Origin: Sphaerisporangium album
GTDB taxonomy: Bacteria > Actinomycetota > Actinomycetes > Streptosporangiales > Streptosporangiaceae
DNA: 64,000 nt
Assembly: GCF_003323745.1 (NCBI RefSeq)
Contig: NZ_QOIL01000003.1
Location: 186,001 to 250,000 of the forward strand
Reading direction: 5' to 3'
Shown here: positions 8,497 to 18,363 of the stretch, one piece after another
Layout of the letters: every line of letters begins with the position of its first letter
How positions within the stretch are numbered: position 1 is the stretch's first letter
Position numbers and translations under genes: made by a program
Notes under the pieces: model-generated
What the model was told of the DNA's origin: nothing
What the model saw: the letters and a program-made list of their open reading frames with translations, nothing else
Database searches by the model: none

Positions 8497-9641
8497 GACT
8501 ACCCGAACGTCCGCTTGGAGAAGTATTGTCCCTAGAGCTTGACGAAGTGTCTGTCGAGCAAGATGGCACTTATCTCACCTCAGGCGTCTACGGATTTGGG
8601 CGTGGACTTTTCGCCCGAGGGCCTATCCTGGGAAATGAGACGAGCTATGCTAAACTGAACCGCCTGCACAAAAACAGACTGGTGATGAGCCGCCTCAAGG
8701 CCTTCGAAGGGGCCCTCGCTGTTATCCCTAGCCATTTCGATGGCTGGCATCTCTCTCATGAATTTCCAACATTCAAGGTTGACGAGGAAAAGGCGAGTGT
8801 CGACTATATCGCTAACCTATGCGCTTGGCCAGGGCTTTGGGAACGCCTAAGCATAGAATCAAGAGGGCTCGGTGCCCGTAAGGAACGTGTTAGCGCCGAC
8901 CGCCTGCTCTCGATCCAGGTACCGATGCCTGAGCTACCGGAGCAGCGTCGCATCGCAGCTAGGGTTAACTCCGCTCTTGTGCAGGTTGAACAAATCGAAA
9001 ATCTCAGGAGTCGGCGTGATGGTCTGATGGCGGCACACCAGGAATCCTTGGTTTCGATGACGAGCAGCACTGCAACCGACAGCGAGATTCTTAGCGAGCT
9101 CCTACGACCCGCACGTTCACCAATAAATATTGATGAGTCTGCAACATATCGAGCGCTTGGGATGCGATCTTTCGGTAAGGGGACAATCCGATATCCCGAG
9201 GTCACAGGTAGCCAACTCAGCAAGCTAAGGTACTTCACCTTTCCTGCTGGAGCGCTCGCTCTAAGCAACATCAAGGCATGGGAAGGTGCAATCGGAGTTA
9301 CAACGGTAGAGGACCTTGCCTGTGTAGCTTCCAGCCGCTTCCTATTGTACGTGGCACGGGATGATCGGATCAACATAAGCTACCTTCGATACTATCTACT
9401 CAGCAGGCAAGGCCGGGCTCAAATCTCCGCCTATTCGCCAGGATCCGCAGATCGCAATCGCACATTGAGTATCAAATCATTTGAAGGCATAAAGGTTCCG
9501 CTGCCCCCCCGCCTCGAGCAGGACAGGGTAGCGTTGCTCCTGGATTCACTGACACGCCATCTCGACCCGCGCCTCACCGCAGCGGTCGTAGCGTCTCTCC
9601 GTCCATCGCTGCTCAATGCAGCGTTCAGCGGGGAGCTGTGA
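8493..9641 (+). CDS. hsdS: Type I restriction-modification specificity subunit S
   Basis: Target-recognition subunit of the type I complex, 382 aa. Two target-recognition domains are separated by conserved coiled-coil regions: PMPELPEQRRIAARVNS near residue 150 and PLPPRLEQDRVALLLDSL near 340 are the typical ends of each half. Base composition is visibly lower in GC than the flanks, with many A/T-ending codons, as expected for a horizontally exchanged, fast-evolving specificity gene. The 3' end meets the DUF262 gene tail to tail, 7 bases apart. Confidence 0.9.
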   Translation: MRLPERPLGEVLSLELDEVSVEQDGTYLTSGVYGFGRGLFARGPILGNETSYAKLNRLHKNRLVMSRLKAFEGALAVIPSHFDGWHLSHEFPTFKVDEEKASVDYIANLCAWPGLWERLSIESRGLGARKERVSADRLLSIQVPMPELPEQRRIAARVNSALVQVEQIENLRSRRDGLMAAHQESLVSMTSSTATDSEILSELLRPARSPINIDESATYRALGMRSFGKGTIRYPEVTGSQLSKLRYFTFPAGALALSNIKAWEGAIGVTTVEDLACVASSRFLLYVARDDRINISYLRYYLLSRQGRAQISAYSPGSADRNRTLSIKSFEGIKVPLPPRLEQDRVALLLDSLTRHLDPRLTAAVVASLRPSLLNAAFSGEL

Positions 9642-9648
9642 TCGGTCG

Positions 9649-11409
9649 TCAGTCGGCGGTGTCTTCATCGCGGGGTTCTTGATCGAAGGGAACGAGTGCG
9701 TCGGGGTCGTCGGGACGAGGCGGGGTGACGCGGTCCTGGTGCGGGAGGTTTCCGGCGGCCAGGTCGCTCATCCAGTTGACGATAGTCTGGGAGCGGTCTT
9801 CAAGAAACTGCTCATAATTCTGGGCGAGGGCGTGCTGCAGAGCCGACGGTTGAATGAGGCTCGTCTCAAGGCGTGTGATCAGTTCGCGTTCACCGCGCAT
9901 GTCAATCTCGTCTTGGAGGTAGAGGCCGGGAGCCTGATCTGACACCGCCTTGTTGCTAAGAGAGGTCAGCATGATGATGTTGGCAAGGACGTTGGCCTGG
10001 TCATCGCGATAGCCCTGAGTCTTGAGCCAAGCCCGGGAAAAGAAGTGATGGAACTCCATCTCGTTGGACTGGGCCAAGGCTTTACCCACATCAATGCGTA
10101 CTCCGCTGCGGAAGTCGACGGGTTCCGCAGCGGCGAGCATGAGTGCGAACGCCTTCGTCGCAGCGCTACCCCGGTGGTATGCGGTGCGACGCCAGAATTG
10201 CGCCCCCGGCAGTGAGGCCGCGACGTCGATGCCGGACGTCCGTCCGTGTGCGAATGCACTGATGGCCTTCATATCGGCAACCATTTGATCGCTCCGCCAG
10301 CCCTTGAAGTAAGAGCTCAACACCGTCCGCCAGAACCACGCGCGGATCGCCTTGAACTGGAGGTCGGTGGGCTTGGGGACCTGCCGGAAGATCTCGGTGA
10401 GTACGGCGAATTGGTTCATGTAGGGCAGGGCATCCGCGGTCGGGGTCCGAATCTGCGTGGTCAGGAAATCGACCGCATGCCGAGTCGCTGCTGCAACGGC
10501 CTCGACGGCCTCGTCGAGCTGCTCAGGGGTTCGGTTCCGTAGCTGCTCAATGTTCTCCGTCGAAAATCCGAACCCGCACGCGGCGGAGATGGCTCGCAGC
10601 AACACCTTGCGATCGACCTGGCCGTAATGCTTGCGCGCCAGCACCATACGGATCCGGTCGATCGCCTCGACAAGGTCGAACTGTTCACTCCAGGTTGCCG
10701 CCCGCATGAACTCGACAATCGTGAGCGGAGTCCCCGTCGTGTTGGTTCGCTCGAAGATCTTGCCAATCTCGGCAATGGGCATGTCATCCAGCGTCACCAC
10801 GGCCACTGTGTAGTCGGTGAACCGATCGAACAGCAGCTTGCGCGCGTCGAGATGTTCGGAGGCGGCCGGGCGGTTGAAGTAGTCCGATGGCGAGCCCACC
10901 AGTCGCACCGGGATCTGATGGAGTGGCGGCTCGTCCAGGTCCTCTCGATGCAGGAACCGCTCTTCTTGAAGGTCGTAGACGATATTCCAGAAGCTGAGCG
11001 GGTCCGGGTCATATTCAGGATCCCAGTAGAGAGCACCGCAGATTGTCGACAGGCGCTGCTGACCATCCAGCAGGTAGTCGACTTTGTCGTCAGCGCGATC
11101 GATTTCTACCTCCAAGCCGGCGATGGTTCGCGAACTGTCGAGCTCGAGAGTGCTGCTCCAGAGCAGGACACTGCCGATGGGATAGTTACGGGCCACAGAG
11201 TCCAACAGGTCGAGAACCTGCCTGCGGGTCCAGACGAAGTCACGTTGGAACGTCGGGAGACGGACTTCCCCTTCCATGACGCGTTCCGCGAGCTTGACGA
11301 GTCGTGGGGTCGTTGGCTGCGTGTCGTGCCGCGGGATCCTGATTCGGGGGGACCGACCTAAGTGCAACGACGCCTCACCTTCACTCAGCGCGGATACCGC
11401 ATCCAGCAT
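9649..11409 (-). CDS. DUF262 / GmrSD-like protein (putative DNA-targeting defence enzyme)
   Basis: 586-aa protein with an N-terminal DUF262 (ParB/Srx-like) domain: LPTFQRDFVW near 51-60, the signature DGQQRLST at 115-122, and IFERTNTTGTPLT near 218. The C-terminal half contains EFHHFFSRAWLK followed by N and LSN elements, an HNH-like DUF1524-type nuclease pattern. Such proteins include GmrSD type IV enzymes that cut modified DNA and SspE/BrxU-like defence enzymes that use nucleotide hydrolysis. It faces the R-M cluster tail to tail and is inside the same flanking repeats. Start ATG 11409 lacks a strong SD. Confidence 0.72.
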   Translation of the reverse strand: MLDAVSALSEGEASLHLGRSPRIRIPRHDTQPTTPRLVKLAERVMEGEVRLPTFQRDFVWTRRQVLDLLDSVARNYPIGSVLLWSSTLELDSSRTIAGLEVEIDRADDKVDYLLDGQQRLSTICGALYWDPEYDPDPLSFWNIVYDLQEERFLHREDLDEPPLHQIPVRLVGSPSDYFNRPAASEHLDARKLLFDRFTDYTVAVVTLDDMPIAEIGKIFERTNTTGTPLTIVEFMRAATWSEQFDLVEAIDRIRMVLARKHYGQVDRKVLLRAISAACGFGFSTENIEQLRNRTPEQLDEAVEAVAAATRHAVDFLTTQIRTPTADALPYMNQFAVLTEIFRQVPKPTDLQFKAIRAWFWRTVLSSYFKGWRSDQMVADMKAISAFAHGRTSGIDVAASLPGAQFWRRTAYHRGSAATKAFALMLAAAEPVDFRSGVRIDVGKALAQSNEMEFHHFFSRAWLKTQGYRDDQANVLANIIMLTSLSNKAVSDQAPGLYLQDEIDMRGERELITRLETSLIQPSALQHALAQNYEQFLEDRSQTIVNWMSDLAAGNLPHQDRVTPPRPDDPDALVPFDQEPRDEDTAD

Positions 11410-11661
11410 GACAGTCAGGCCGGGACCACACGCACATTTAGCCCGAAGTGGACCTATGGTGTCGCAGTGCCGTTATGGGACGCTCGAGAGTGCGAATCAG
11501 GTTGCAGACAATCGAGAGCTGCCCTCGCCAGTACAGGTCCTACAGCTATCTGTGCACCGTCTCAGCGGCTCGGGCGGATCACTCGGCAGTGATCGGACCA
11601 AGGCGGGTCAGGCTCATTGGTCTGGACGGAGGCGAGCGCCGCCGGCCCGCTGGAAGGTGGG

Positions 11662-12651
11662 TCAGGGGCGGACGGCGCCTACCAGGCGGGAGCGCCAGTA
11701 GGAGTCGAGGGTTACTACCTTGACGACGTCGCCGGTGTGGGGGGCGTGGACCATTTTGTTGTCGCCCGCGTAGATGCCCATGTGGCCGAGGCCGTTGCTG
11801 AAGACCAGGTCGCCGGGTTCGAGGGCGTTCAGGGAGACGCGGCGGGCGGAGCCCCAGGCCCACTGCTGGTAGGTCGTGCGCGGGAGCTTGATGCCCGCCT
11901 TGGACCAGGCCGCCTGGGCGAAGCCGGAGCAGTCGAAGGCGTTCGGGCCGGTGGCGCCGTAGCGGTACGGCTTGCCCACCTGCGCGTACGCGAACTGGAG
12001 CACCGTCCTGGCGCTGCCCGAGGCCGGGCCGTCGTAGGTGATGCCCCGGCTGTTGGGGTTGCCGGGGTTGAACTGGTCGAGCCGCCGCAGCAGGCGCTCC
12101 TGCTCGCCGACGAGCCTCTCGACCCGCTTGCGCTCCTTACGCACCTCGGTGAAGAGCTTGGCGGCGTCGTCGAAGGCGGCCTTGGCCTTGCCGCGGCGGA
12201 TGGCCAGGCCCCGGGTGGCGCGGTCGAAGGCGGACAGGGTGCGCGCCTGGCCCGCCGACACCTGGTCCGCCACGGCGAGGCCGGACAACGTCGCCGCCGG
12301 GTCGTCCTGCGCGATCAGGCCGGAGACGCTCATGAGGCCGCCGTACTGGTACATCGCGGACGCGGTCGAGACGACGTCCTCGCGGAGGCCGTCCACGGTG
12401 CTCCGCTCGCGGCCGTACTCCCGGTCGAGCCTGTCGTACTTCTTCCTGGCCGACGTGTACCGCTCGGAGACGGTGTTGAAGCGCTCGACCATCGCGTCGG
12501 CCTGGTCCTGGAGTTTGGCCAGCCTGGCCCTGGCCTGGGCGACGGTCGGGCGCGGCTCGGCCACCGCGCTCGCCTGCGTGGTAACGACCAGCGCCGCAAC
12601 CAGCCCGGCGACCGCCGGAACGAGTTTCCTCCGGACGTCGCGCACGGGCAC
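11662..12651 (-). CDS. Secreted NlpC/P60 peptidoglycan endopeptidase
   Basis: Cell-wall hydrolase cleaving peptide stems of peptidoglycan. From GTG 12651 (preceded by GGGAGGAAGGGG) it has an N-terminal signal (LVPAVAGLVAALVVTTQASA), a long coiled coil of about 150 residues, and a C-terminal NlpC/P60 domain with catalytic Cys in FDCSGFAQAAW and His in LGHMGIYAG. About 329 aa. This layout matches RipA/RpfB-associated P60 proteins. Part of its catalytic domain is duplicated at 2391-2714. The 113 bases to the ABC-F stop contain no clear riboswitch. Confidence 0.88.
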   Translation of the reverse strand: MPVRDVRRKLVPAVAGLVAALVVTTQASAVAEPRPTVAQARARLAKLQDQADAMVERFNTVSERYTSARKKYDRLDREYGRERSTVDGLREDVVSTASAMYQYGGLMSVSGLIAQDDPAATLSGLAVADQVSAGQARTLSAFDRATRGLAIRRGKAKAAFDDAAKLFTEVRKERKRVERLVGEQERLLRRLDQFNPGNPNSRGITYDGPASGSARTVLQFAYAQVGKPYRYGATGPNAFDCSGFAQAAWSKAGIKLPRTTYQQWAWGSARRVSLNALEPGDLVFSNGLGHMGIYAGDNKMVHAPHTGDVVKVVTLDSYWRSRLVGAVRP

Positions 12652-12764
12652 GCCTGCCCCTTCCTCCCGATCGGCCTGTGATGGCGCGGAAGGCCGGGGA
12701 GGCGGGGCCCCGGCGATCCGCACCAGGAGGTACGCGCGGGAGTGAGGCCCGGTTCAGGTGATTA

Positions 12765-14405
<1,641 letters not shown>

Positions 14406-14445
14406 GCCCAAACGGTATCCGCCCTGGCGGGTCCGGGCACGCACA

Positions 14446-14616
14446 CCTGAGCGTCCGTCCGGGACGGCCGGGCACGTACGCCCTGAGCGTCCGTCCACGG
14501 CGGCCGGGGGCGTACGCCTTGAAGCGTCCGTCCAGAGCGGCCGGGCGGCGTACGCCTTGAAGCGTCCGTGCAGGGCGGCCGGGCGTGTACGCCCTGAGCG
14601 TCCGTCTGGCGCAGCC
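14446..14616. repeat. Degenerate tandem repeat, 36-38-bp units, about 4.6 copies
   Basis: Units start at 14446, 14482, 14518, 14556 and 14593 (partial). Each begins C(C/T)TGA, continues with GCGTCCGTC, then a GC-rich stretch containing GGCCGGG and ends with GTACGC. Unit lengths are 36, 36, 38, 37 and 24+ bases, so the array is not codon-periodic. It fills the divergent promoter gap between the ABC-F and metallophosphoesterase genes. Confidence 0.85.
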
Positions 14617-14665
14617 CCGGATACGACCCTGGGCGGGTGGCGCCGGTTACGATCTCTTTGTGACG

Positions 14666-15517
14666 ATGAGCGGCATGGCCAACGGCAAGCTCATGGCGAT
14701 CAGCGATCTGCACGTCGCCTATCCGGAGAACCGGGAGATCGTCGAGAAGCTGCGGCCGGAATCGGACTCCGACTGGCTGCTGGTGCCCGGCGACGTCGGC
14801 GAGTTCGTCGCCGACGTCGAGTGGGCGCTCGGCCTTCTCAAGGAGCGTTTCGCCACCGTCGTGTGGGCGCCGGGCAACCACGAGCTGTGGACGCCCAAGG
14901 ACGACCCGGTCAAGCTGCGCGGCGAGGCGCGGTACCGCCACCTGGTGGAGATCTGCCGCGGCCTCGGGGTTCTCACCCCCGAGGACCCGTACGCGGTCTG
15001 GGAGGGGCCGGGCGGGCCGGTGACGATCGCCCCGCTGTTCGTGCTGTACGACTACACGTTCCGCCCGCCGAACACCACCAAGGAGGAGGCGATGGCGTGG
15101 GCGCACGAGACCGGGGTGGTCTGCACCGACGAGTTCCTGCTCCACCCCGACCCGTACCCGAGCAGGGACGCCTGGTGCCGGGCCCGGCTGCGCGAGACGA
15201 GGGCCCGGCTGGACGCGCGTGACCCCGCCATCCCCACCGTCCTCGTCAACCACTTCCCGCTCGTCCGGCAGCCGACCGACATCCTGCGCTACCCGCAGTT
15301 CGCGCAGTGGTGCGGCACGGTCGAGACCGCCGACTGGCACCTGAAGTACAACGCGGCCACGGTGGTGTACGGCCACCTGCACATCCCGCGCACGACCTGG
15401 TACGACGGCGTCCGGTTCCAGGAGGTCTCGCTCGGCTACCCGCGCGAGCGGCGCATGTACGGCCGCGACGACTCCCCGCCGCTGCGCGAGGTCTTCCCTT
15501 CCGAGGACGCCACGTGA
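14666..15517 (+). CDS. Metallophosphoesterase
   Basis: Calcineurin-like phosphoesterase, 283 aa. Metal-binding motifs in order: SDLHV (D-x-H), LVPGDVG (GD), WAPGNHE (GNHE), VLVNHFPL and VYGHLH (GHxH). Start: ATG 14666 (MSGMANGK); GTG 14660 just upstream is an alternative. It is coupled to the PPTase gene by a GTGA overlap. Metallophosphoesterase-PPTase pairs recur in actinomycetes; a role in turnover of phosphopantetheine or CoA-like molecules is an inference. Confidence 0.88.
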   Translation: MSGMANGKLMAISDLHVAYPENREIVEKLRPESDSDWLLVPGDVGEFVADVEWALGLLKERFATVVWAPGNHELWTPKDDPVKLRGEARYRHLVEICRGLGVLTPEDPYAVWEGPGGPVTIAPLFVLYDYTFRPPNTTKEEAMAWAHETGVVCTDEFLLHPDPYPSRDAWCRARLRETRARLDARDPAIPTVLVNHFPLVRQPTDILRYPQFAQWCGTVETADWHLKYNAATVVYGHLHIPRTTWYDGVRFQEVSLGYPRERRMYGRDDSPPLREVFPSEDAT

Positions 15518-16185
15518 TCGAGCGCATCCTCCCCTCGTACGTGTCGTACGCGGAGCTGTTCCACGACCCCCCGGACGTGACGCTGTTCCCGGAGGAGGAG
15601 CTGGTCATCAGCCAGGCGGTCGACAAGCGCCGCAGGGAGTTCACGACGGCGCGGGCGTGCGTGCGGCAGGCCCTGGCCGGGCTCGGACTGCCCCCGGTGC
15701 CGGTGGTCCCCGGCGAGCGCGGGCAGCCCGGGTGGCCGAGCGGTGTCGTCGGCAGCATCACCCACTGCGCGGGCTACCGTGGCGCGGTCCTCGGCAGGGC
15801 CGGGGAGGTCACGACGATCGGCATCGACGCCGAGCCGAACGGCCCGCTGCCGGAGGGCGTCCTGGAGGTGATCTCCCTGCCGGAGGAGCGTGCGCACCTT
15901 CGCGATCTCTCCCGGCACGGGGGCACGGCCGGCTGGGAGCGGGCGCTGTTCTGCGCCAAGGAGTCGGTCTACAAGGCGTGGTTCCCCCTGACCGGGAAGT
16001 GGCTGGACTTCGAGGAGGCGTCGGTCGAGTTCGACCCGGAGCGCGGGACGTTCGCGGCGCGGCTGCTCGTCCCCGGTCCCGTGGTGGACGGGGTGGAGGT
16101 CAAAGGGTTCTCCGGGCGCGTGCTGGTCGAGGACGGGCTGATCATCACCGCGATCGTCGTCCCTGGGCCGGAGGCGCCGGAGTAG
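15514..16185 (+). CDS. Sfp/EntD-type 4'-phosphopantetheinyl transferase
   Basis: Transfers phosphopantetheine from CoA to the serine of carrier proteins. The diagnostic motifs are present: GIDAEPN (Mg-binding Asp/Glu, usual G-I/V-D) and FCAKESVYKAWFPL (W/F-x2-K-E-x3-K). 223 aa, normal for the EntD branch. GTG start overlaps the metallophosphoesterase stop. It is a reasonable candidate to activate the PCP domains of the two NRPS proteins at 54.8-60.9 kb, although it is ~39 kb away and likely has genome-wide duties. Confidence 0.92.
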   Translation: MIERILPSYVSYAELFHDPPDVTLFPEEELVISQAVDKRRREFTTARACVRQALAGLGLPPVPVVPGERGQPGWPSGVVGSITHCAGYRGAVLGRAGEVTTIGIDAEPNGPLPEGVLEVISLPEERAHLRDLSRHGGTAGWERALFCAKESVYKAWFPLTGKWLDFEEASVEFDPERGTFAARLLVPGPVVDGVEVKGFSGRVLVEDGLIITAIVVPGPEAPE

Positions 16186-16224
16186 GCCCTGCCCTGCCGG
16201 AGTAGTACCTGCCCTGCCGGAGTA
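16177..16224. repeat. Short 20-bp tandem duplication at the PPTase 3' end
   Basis: Two 20-base units (16177-16196 and 16197-16216, starting CCGGAGTAG) plus a partial third. The first unit includes the PPTase stop codon, so the repeat duplicates the last codons of the gene. Probably replication slippage. Confidence 0.7.
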
Positions 16225-16406
16225 CGACGTCCCCGCCCCTTCGGCGCCGCGCCCGTACGTATCGCCGCGACCCCGCCGATCCCCGAGTCCCGATCCCTTC
16301 AAGGCCGCGTAACTTCGGATCCATCCCAGTTCGCGCACGTCGGAGCCCGGGTAGGGATGGCTGATGGCGTTCCGCGTCACCGGGTCGCCAAGGGGAGGGA
16401 TCAGCG

Positions 16407-16748
16407 ATGATCAGCGTCGGTCTGCTGGTGCGCGTGCACGCCCGGCCGGGCAGGGAGCACGACGTCGAGGACTTCCTGCGGGACGGGCTGGCCCTGATCG
16501 AGGACGAGGAGCAGTGCACCGCCTGGGTGGCGCTGCGGATCAACTGCACGACCTTCGGGGTCTTCAACGCCTTCGGCGAGGAGTGCGGCCGGCGGGCCCA
16601 CCTCGCGGGACGGCTGGCGGAGGCGTTGCTGGACCGGTCGGACGAGCTGTTCACCCGGCCGCCGACGATCGAACGGGTGGAGGTGCTCGCCGCCAAGCTG
16701 CCGGGCGAGCGGGAGCCGACCTCAGCGGTGGGGTCAGGGGACTTCTAG
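16407..16748 (+). CDS. Antibiotic-biosynthesis-monooxygenase-like (ABM) protein
   Basis: 113-aa ferredoxin-like-fold protein: VGLLVRVHARPGREHDVEDFLRDG is a typical ABM N-terminus, and the later FGVFNAFGEECGRRAHLAG matches the second strand-helix of quinol monooxygenase-like proteins. Good SD (GGGAGGG) before ATG 16407. Cofactor-free monooxygenation is known for some members; most are uncharacterised. Standing alone between the PPTase and the esterase genes, its role is not clear. Confidence 0.7.
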   Translation: MISVGLLVRVHARPGREHDVEDFLRDGLALIEDEEQCTAWVALRINCTTFGVFNAFGEECGRRAHLAGRLAEALLDRSDELFTRPPTIERVEVLAAKLPGEREPTSAVGSGDF

Positions 16749-16786
16749 CTGTACGCGCGGCCCGAGCGACTCGCTCGTCTGCACGA

Positions 16787-17830
16787 TCATCCGCTGACGC
16801 GCCGGGCCAGCCAGGCGAGCGAGAGCGGATAGCGGTAGTCGATGGCGCCGTGGCCGGCCTCGAACAGCTCGAAGTGGACGACGTCCGGGGAGACCCCGCT
16901 GTCGAGAAGTGCCTGGCGGAACGCCTCGGCGCCGAGATCCAGGTAGAACTCGTCCTTGGTCCCCGCGTCGATCCAGATCGCGCGCATGCTCCGCATGGCG
17001 TCGGCGTACTCCGGCACCGTGCGGACCATGCGGACCGGGTCCCAGTCCAGCCAGCGCCGCCAGAGCTCGGGACGGACCTCCCCGGTGCGCGGGTCGAAGG
17101 GCGGCTCCGGCGTCCCGTCGGGGCGGGCGGAAAACGCGGCCGAGCAGCCGAGGACCGTCAGCAGCACGCCGTCCGCCGGGTCGGTGAAGGCGGGGCGGGT
17201 CTGGAACTCCTTCCACCAGCGCTGGATGTCGCCGTCGAAGGCGCGAAGGTGGCGGGTCGCCTCCGCGAACCCCGGCAGGTAGCAGTGCTCGTACAGGCTG
17301 TCGCCCGCGTGGGTGGCGAGCGCGCCGAACAGGTCGGGGCGGAGCATGGGCGTGATCATCGCGCCGAACCCGCCGCTGGACTTGCCCATGATCGCGCGGT
17401 GCTCGCGGCCGGGCAGCGTGCGGTAGTGCGCGTCGACCCACGGGACGACCTCGTCGCACAGGTAGGTGTGGTAGCGGCCGGTGCCGGGCGAGTCGACGAA
17501 CTGGCTGCCGCCGTAGGCCGTCCAGGCGTCCACGTAGACGACGATCGCCGGCGGCGCCTCGCCCCGGGCGAACACCTGGTCGGCGGTCTCGACGAACGGC
17601 TGCCGGAACGGGGTGCGGTTGCGCCACATGGCGAGGTGCCCGGTGTAGCCCTGGATCACGTAGACGGAGGGGTACGCGCGGGCGGGGTCGTCGTCGTACC
17701 CCGGCGGCACGTACACCCACAGCGGGCGCCGGTGCGGGTCGTTCAGGGGGTTGCCTCGCAGCGACTCGCTGTCGATCACATGCTCGTCGACACGTCCGTC
17801 GAGATCGGCCTGCCAGGGCAGCATGGTCAT
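16787..17830 (-). CDS. Alpha/beta-hydrolase esterase (esterase D / Fes-like)
   Basis: Predicted serine esterase, 347 aa, no signal peptide. Sequence features: an esterase-D-type start (PLWVYVPPGYDDDP), nucleophile elbow GKSSGG with catalytic Ser, an acid in the WIDAGTKDEFYLD segment and His in FEAGHGAIDYRY. Natural substrate unknown; relatives hydrolyse S-formylglutathione, mycolyl or siderophore esters. ATG 17830 (MTMLPW) or ATG 17824 are both possible. It is followed by no cotranscribed gene. Confidence 0.8.
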   Translation of the reverse strand: MTMLPWQADLDGRVDEHVIDSESLRGNPLNDPHRRPLWVYVPPGYDDDPARAYPSVYVIQGYTGHLAMWRNRTPFRQPFVETADQVFARGEAPPAIVVYVDAWTAYGGSQFVDSPGTGRYHTYLCDEVVPWVDAHYRTLPGREHRAIMGKSSGGFGAMITPMLRPDLFGALATHAGDSLYEHCYLPGFAEATRHLRAFDGDIQRWWKEFQTRPAFTDPADGVLLTVLGCSAAFSARPDGTPEPPFDPRTGEVRPELWRRWLDWDPVRMVRTVPEYADAMRSMRAIWIDAGTKDEFYLDLGAEAFRQALLDSGVSPDVVHFELFEAGHGAIDYRYPLSLAWLARRVSG

Positions 17831-18363
17831 CCTCCTCGTGGTGGGCGCGGCCTTCCCATCCGTATCACGGATCCGGCGCCCGGGCCCCTCGTCGCCCGTC
17901 GCGCAAATGCCACTTAATCAGCATTGAGTGGCCGACACCAGACAAACGCCACCGCAACCGCATTAATGACCACGGCCGAACAGGACGAGAAATGGCTTCG
18001 GAATTCTCCCCCATGGCCGGTGAACCTATTTACCAGCGTTGGCCGAATTGACGCCTTGGCGCGCGGTCCGCCGGGTATATCCTCCTTGCAACCGCCAGAA
18101 CGTCTCCCCATTCCGGCCGTGGGCGGGTTCTTCGCCTCGGGCTCCCCGCTCGGGCCCCCGGCGTATCGGCGAACTGCAGCGTGTACCCGATATCACCCCG
18201 CCGCCGCAGCCGCGTGCCGCCGATTCCGATCGGACTCCCATAAGAGTCTGACCGGAAAAGCATAATGAGCCGCACCCGGTTGCCGACCGGGCGCGGCACA
18301 ACGCTTTCCGGACCCCGATGCCCATTCAGGACGGCGAAAAGAAGACCGCGGTTCGGGAGGGTT
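17831..18363. other. 533-base gap without a supported gene
   Basis: Lies between two minus-strand genes, so it should hold the esterase promoter. ORFs on both strands here are short and lack SD and codon bias. A small hairpin (GACTC, loop, GAGTC near 18234-18249) and interleaved short inverted repeats (GCCACT...AGTGGC near 17910-17933) are visible, but I cannot match them to a riboswitch or operator. Confidence 0.5.

Noticed and set aside
2391-12136. Integrase-type att sites for the defence island
   Set aside because: The repeats are ~325 bp of coding sequence, no tRNA end is present and no integrase gene lies within; homologous recombination or duplication fits better.
15514-16185. PPTase as a dedicated part of the NRPS cluster
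   Set aside because: It is ~39 kb away with its own coupled partner and unrelated genes between; functional connection is possible but not shown by the sequence.
17831-18363. Possible riboswitch (ydaO- or cobalamin-like) before the esterase gene
   Set aside because: Some GC-rich short stems and a GCCACT word are present, but the conserved boxes of these classes could not be found in order.
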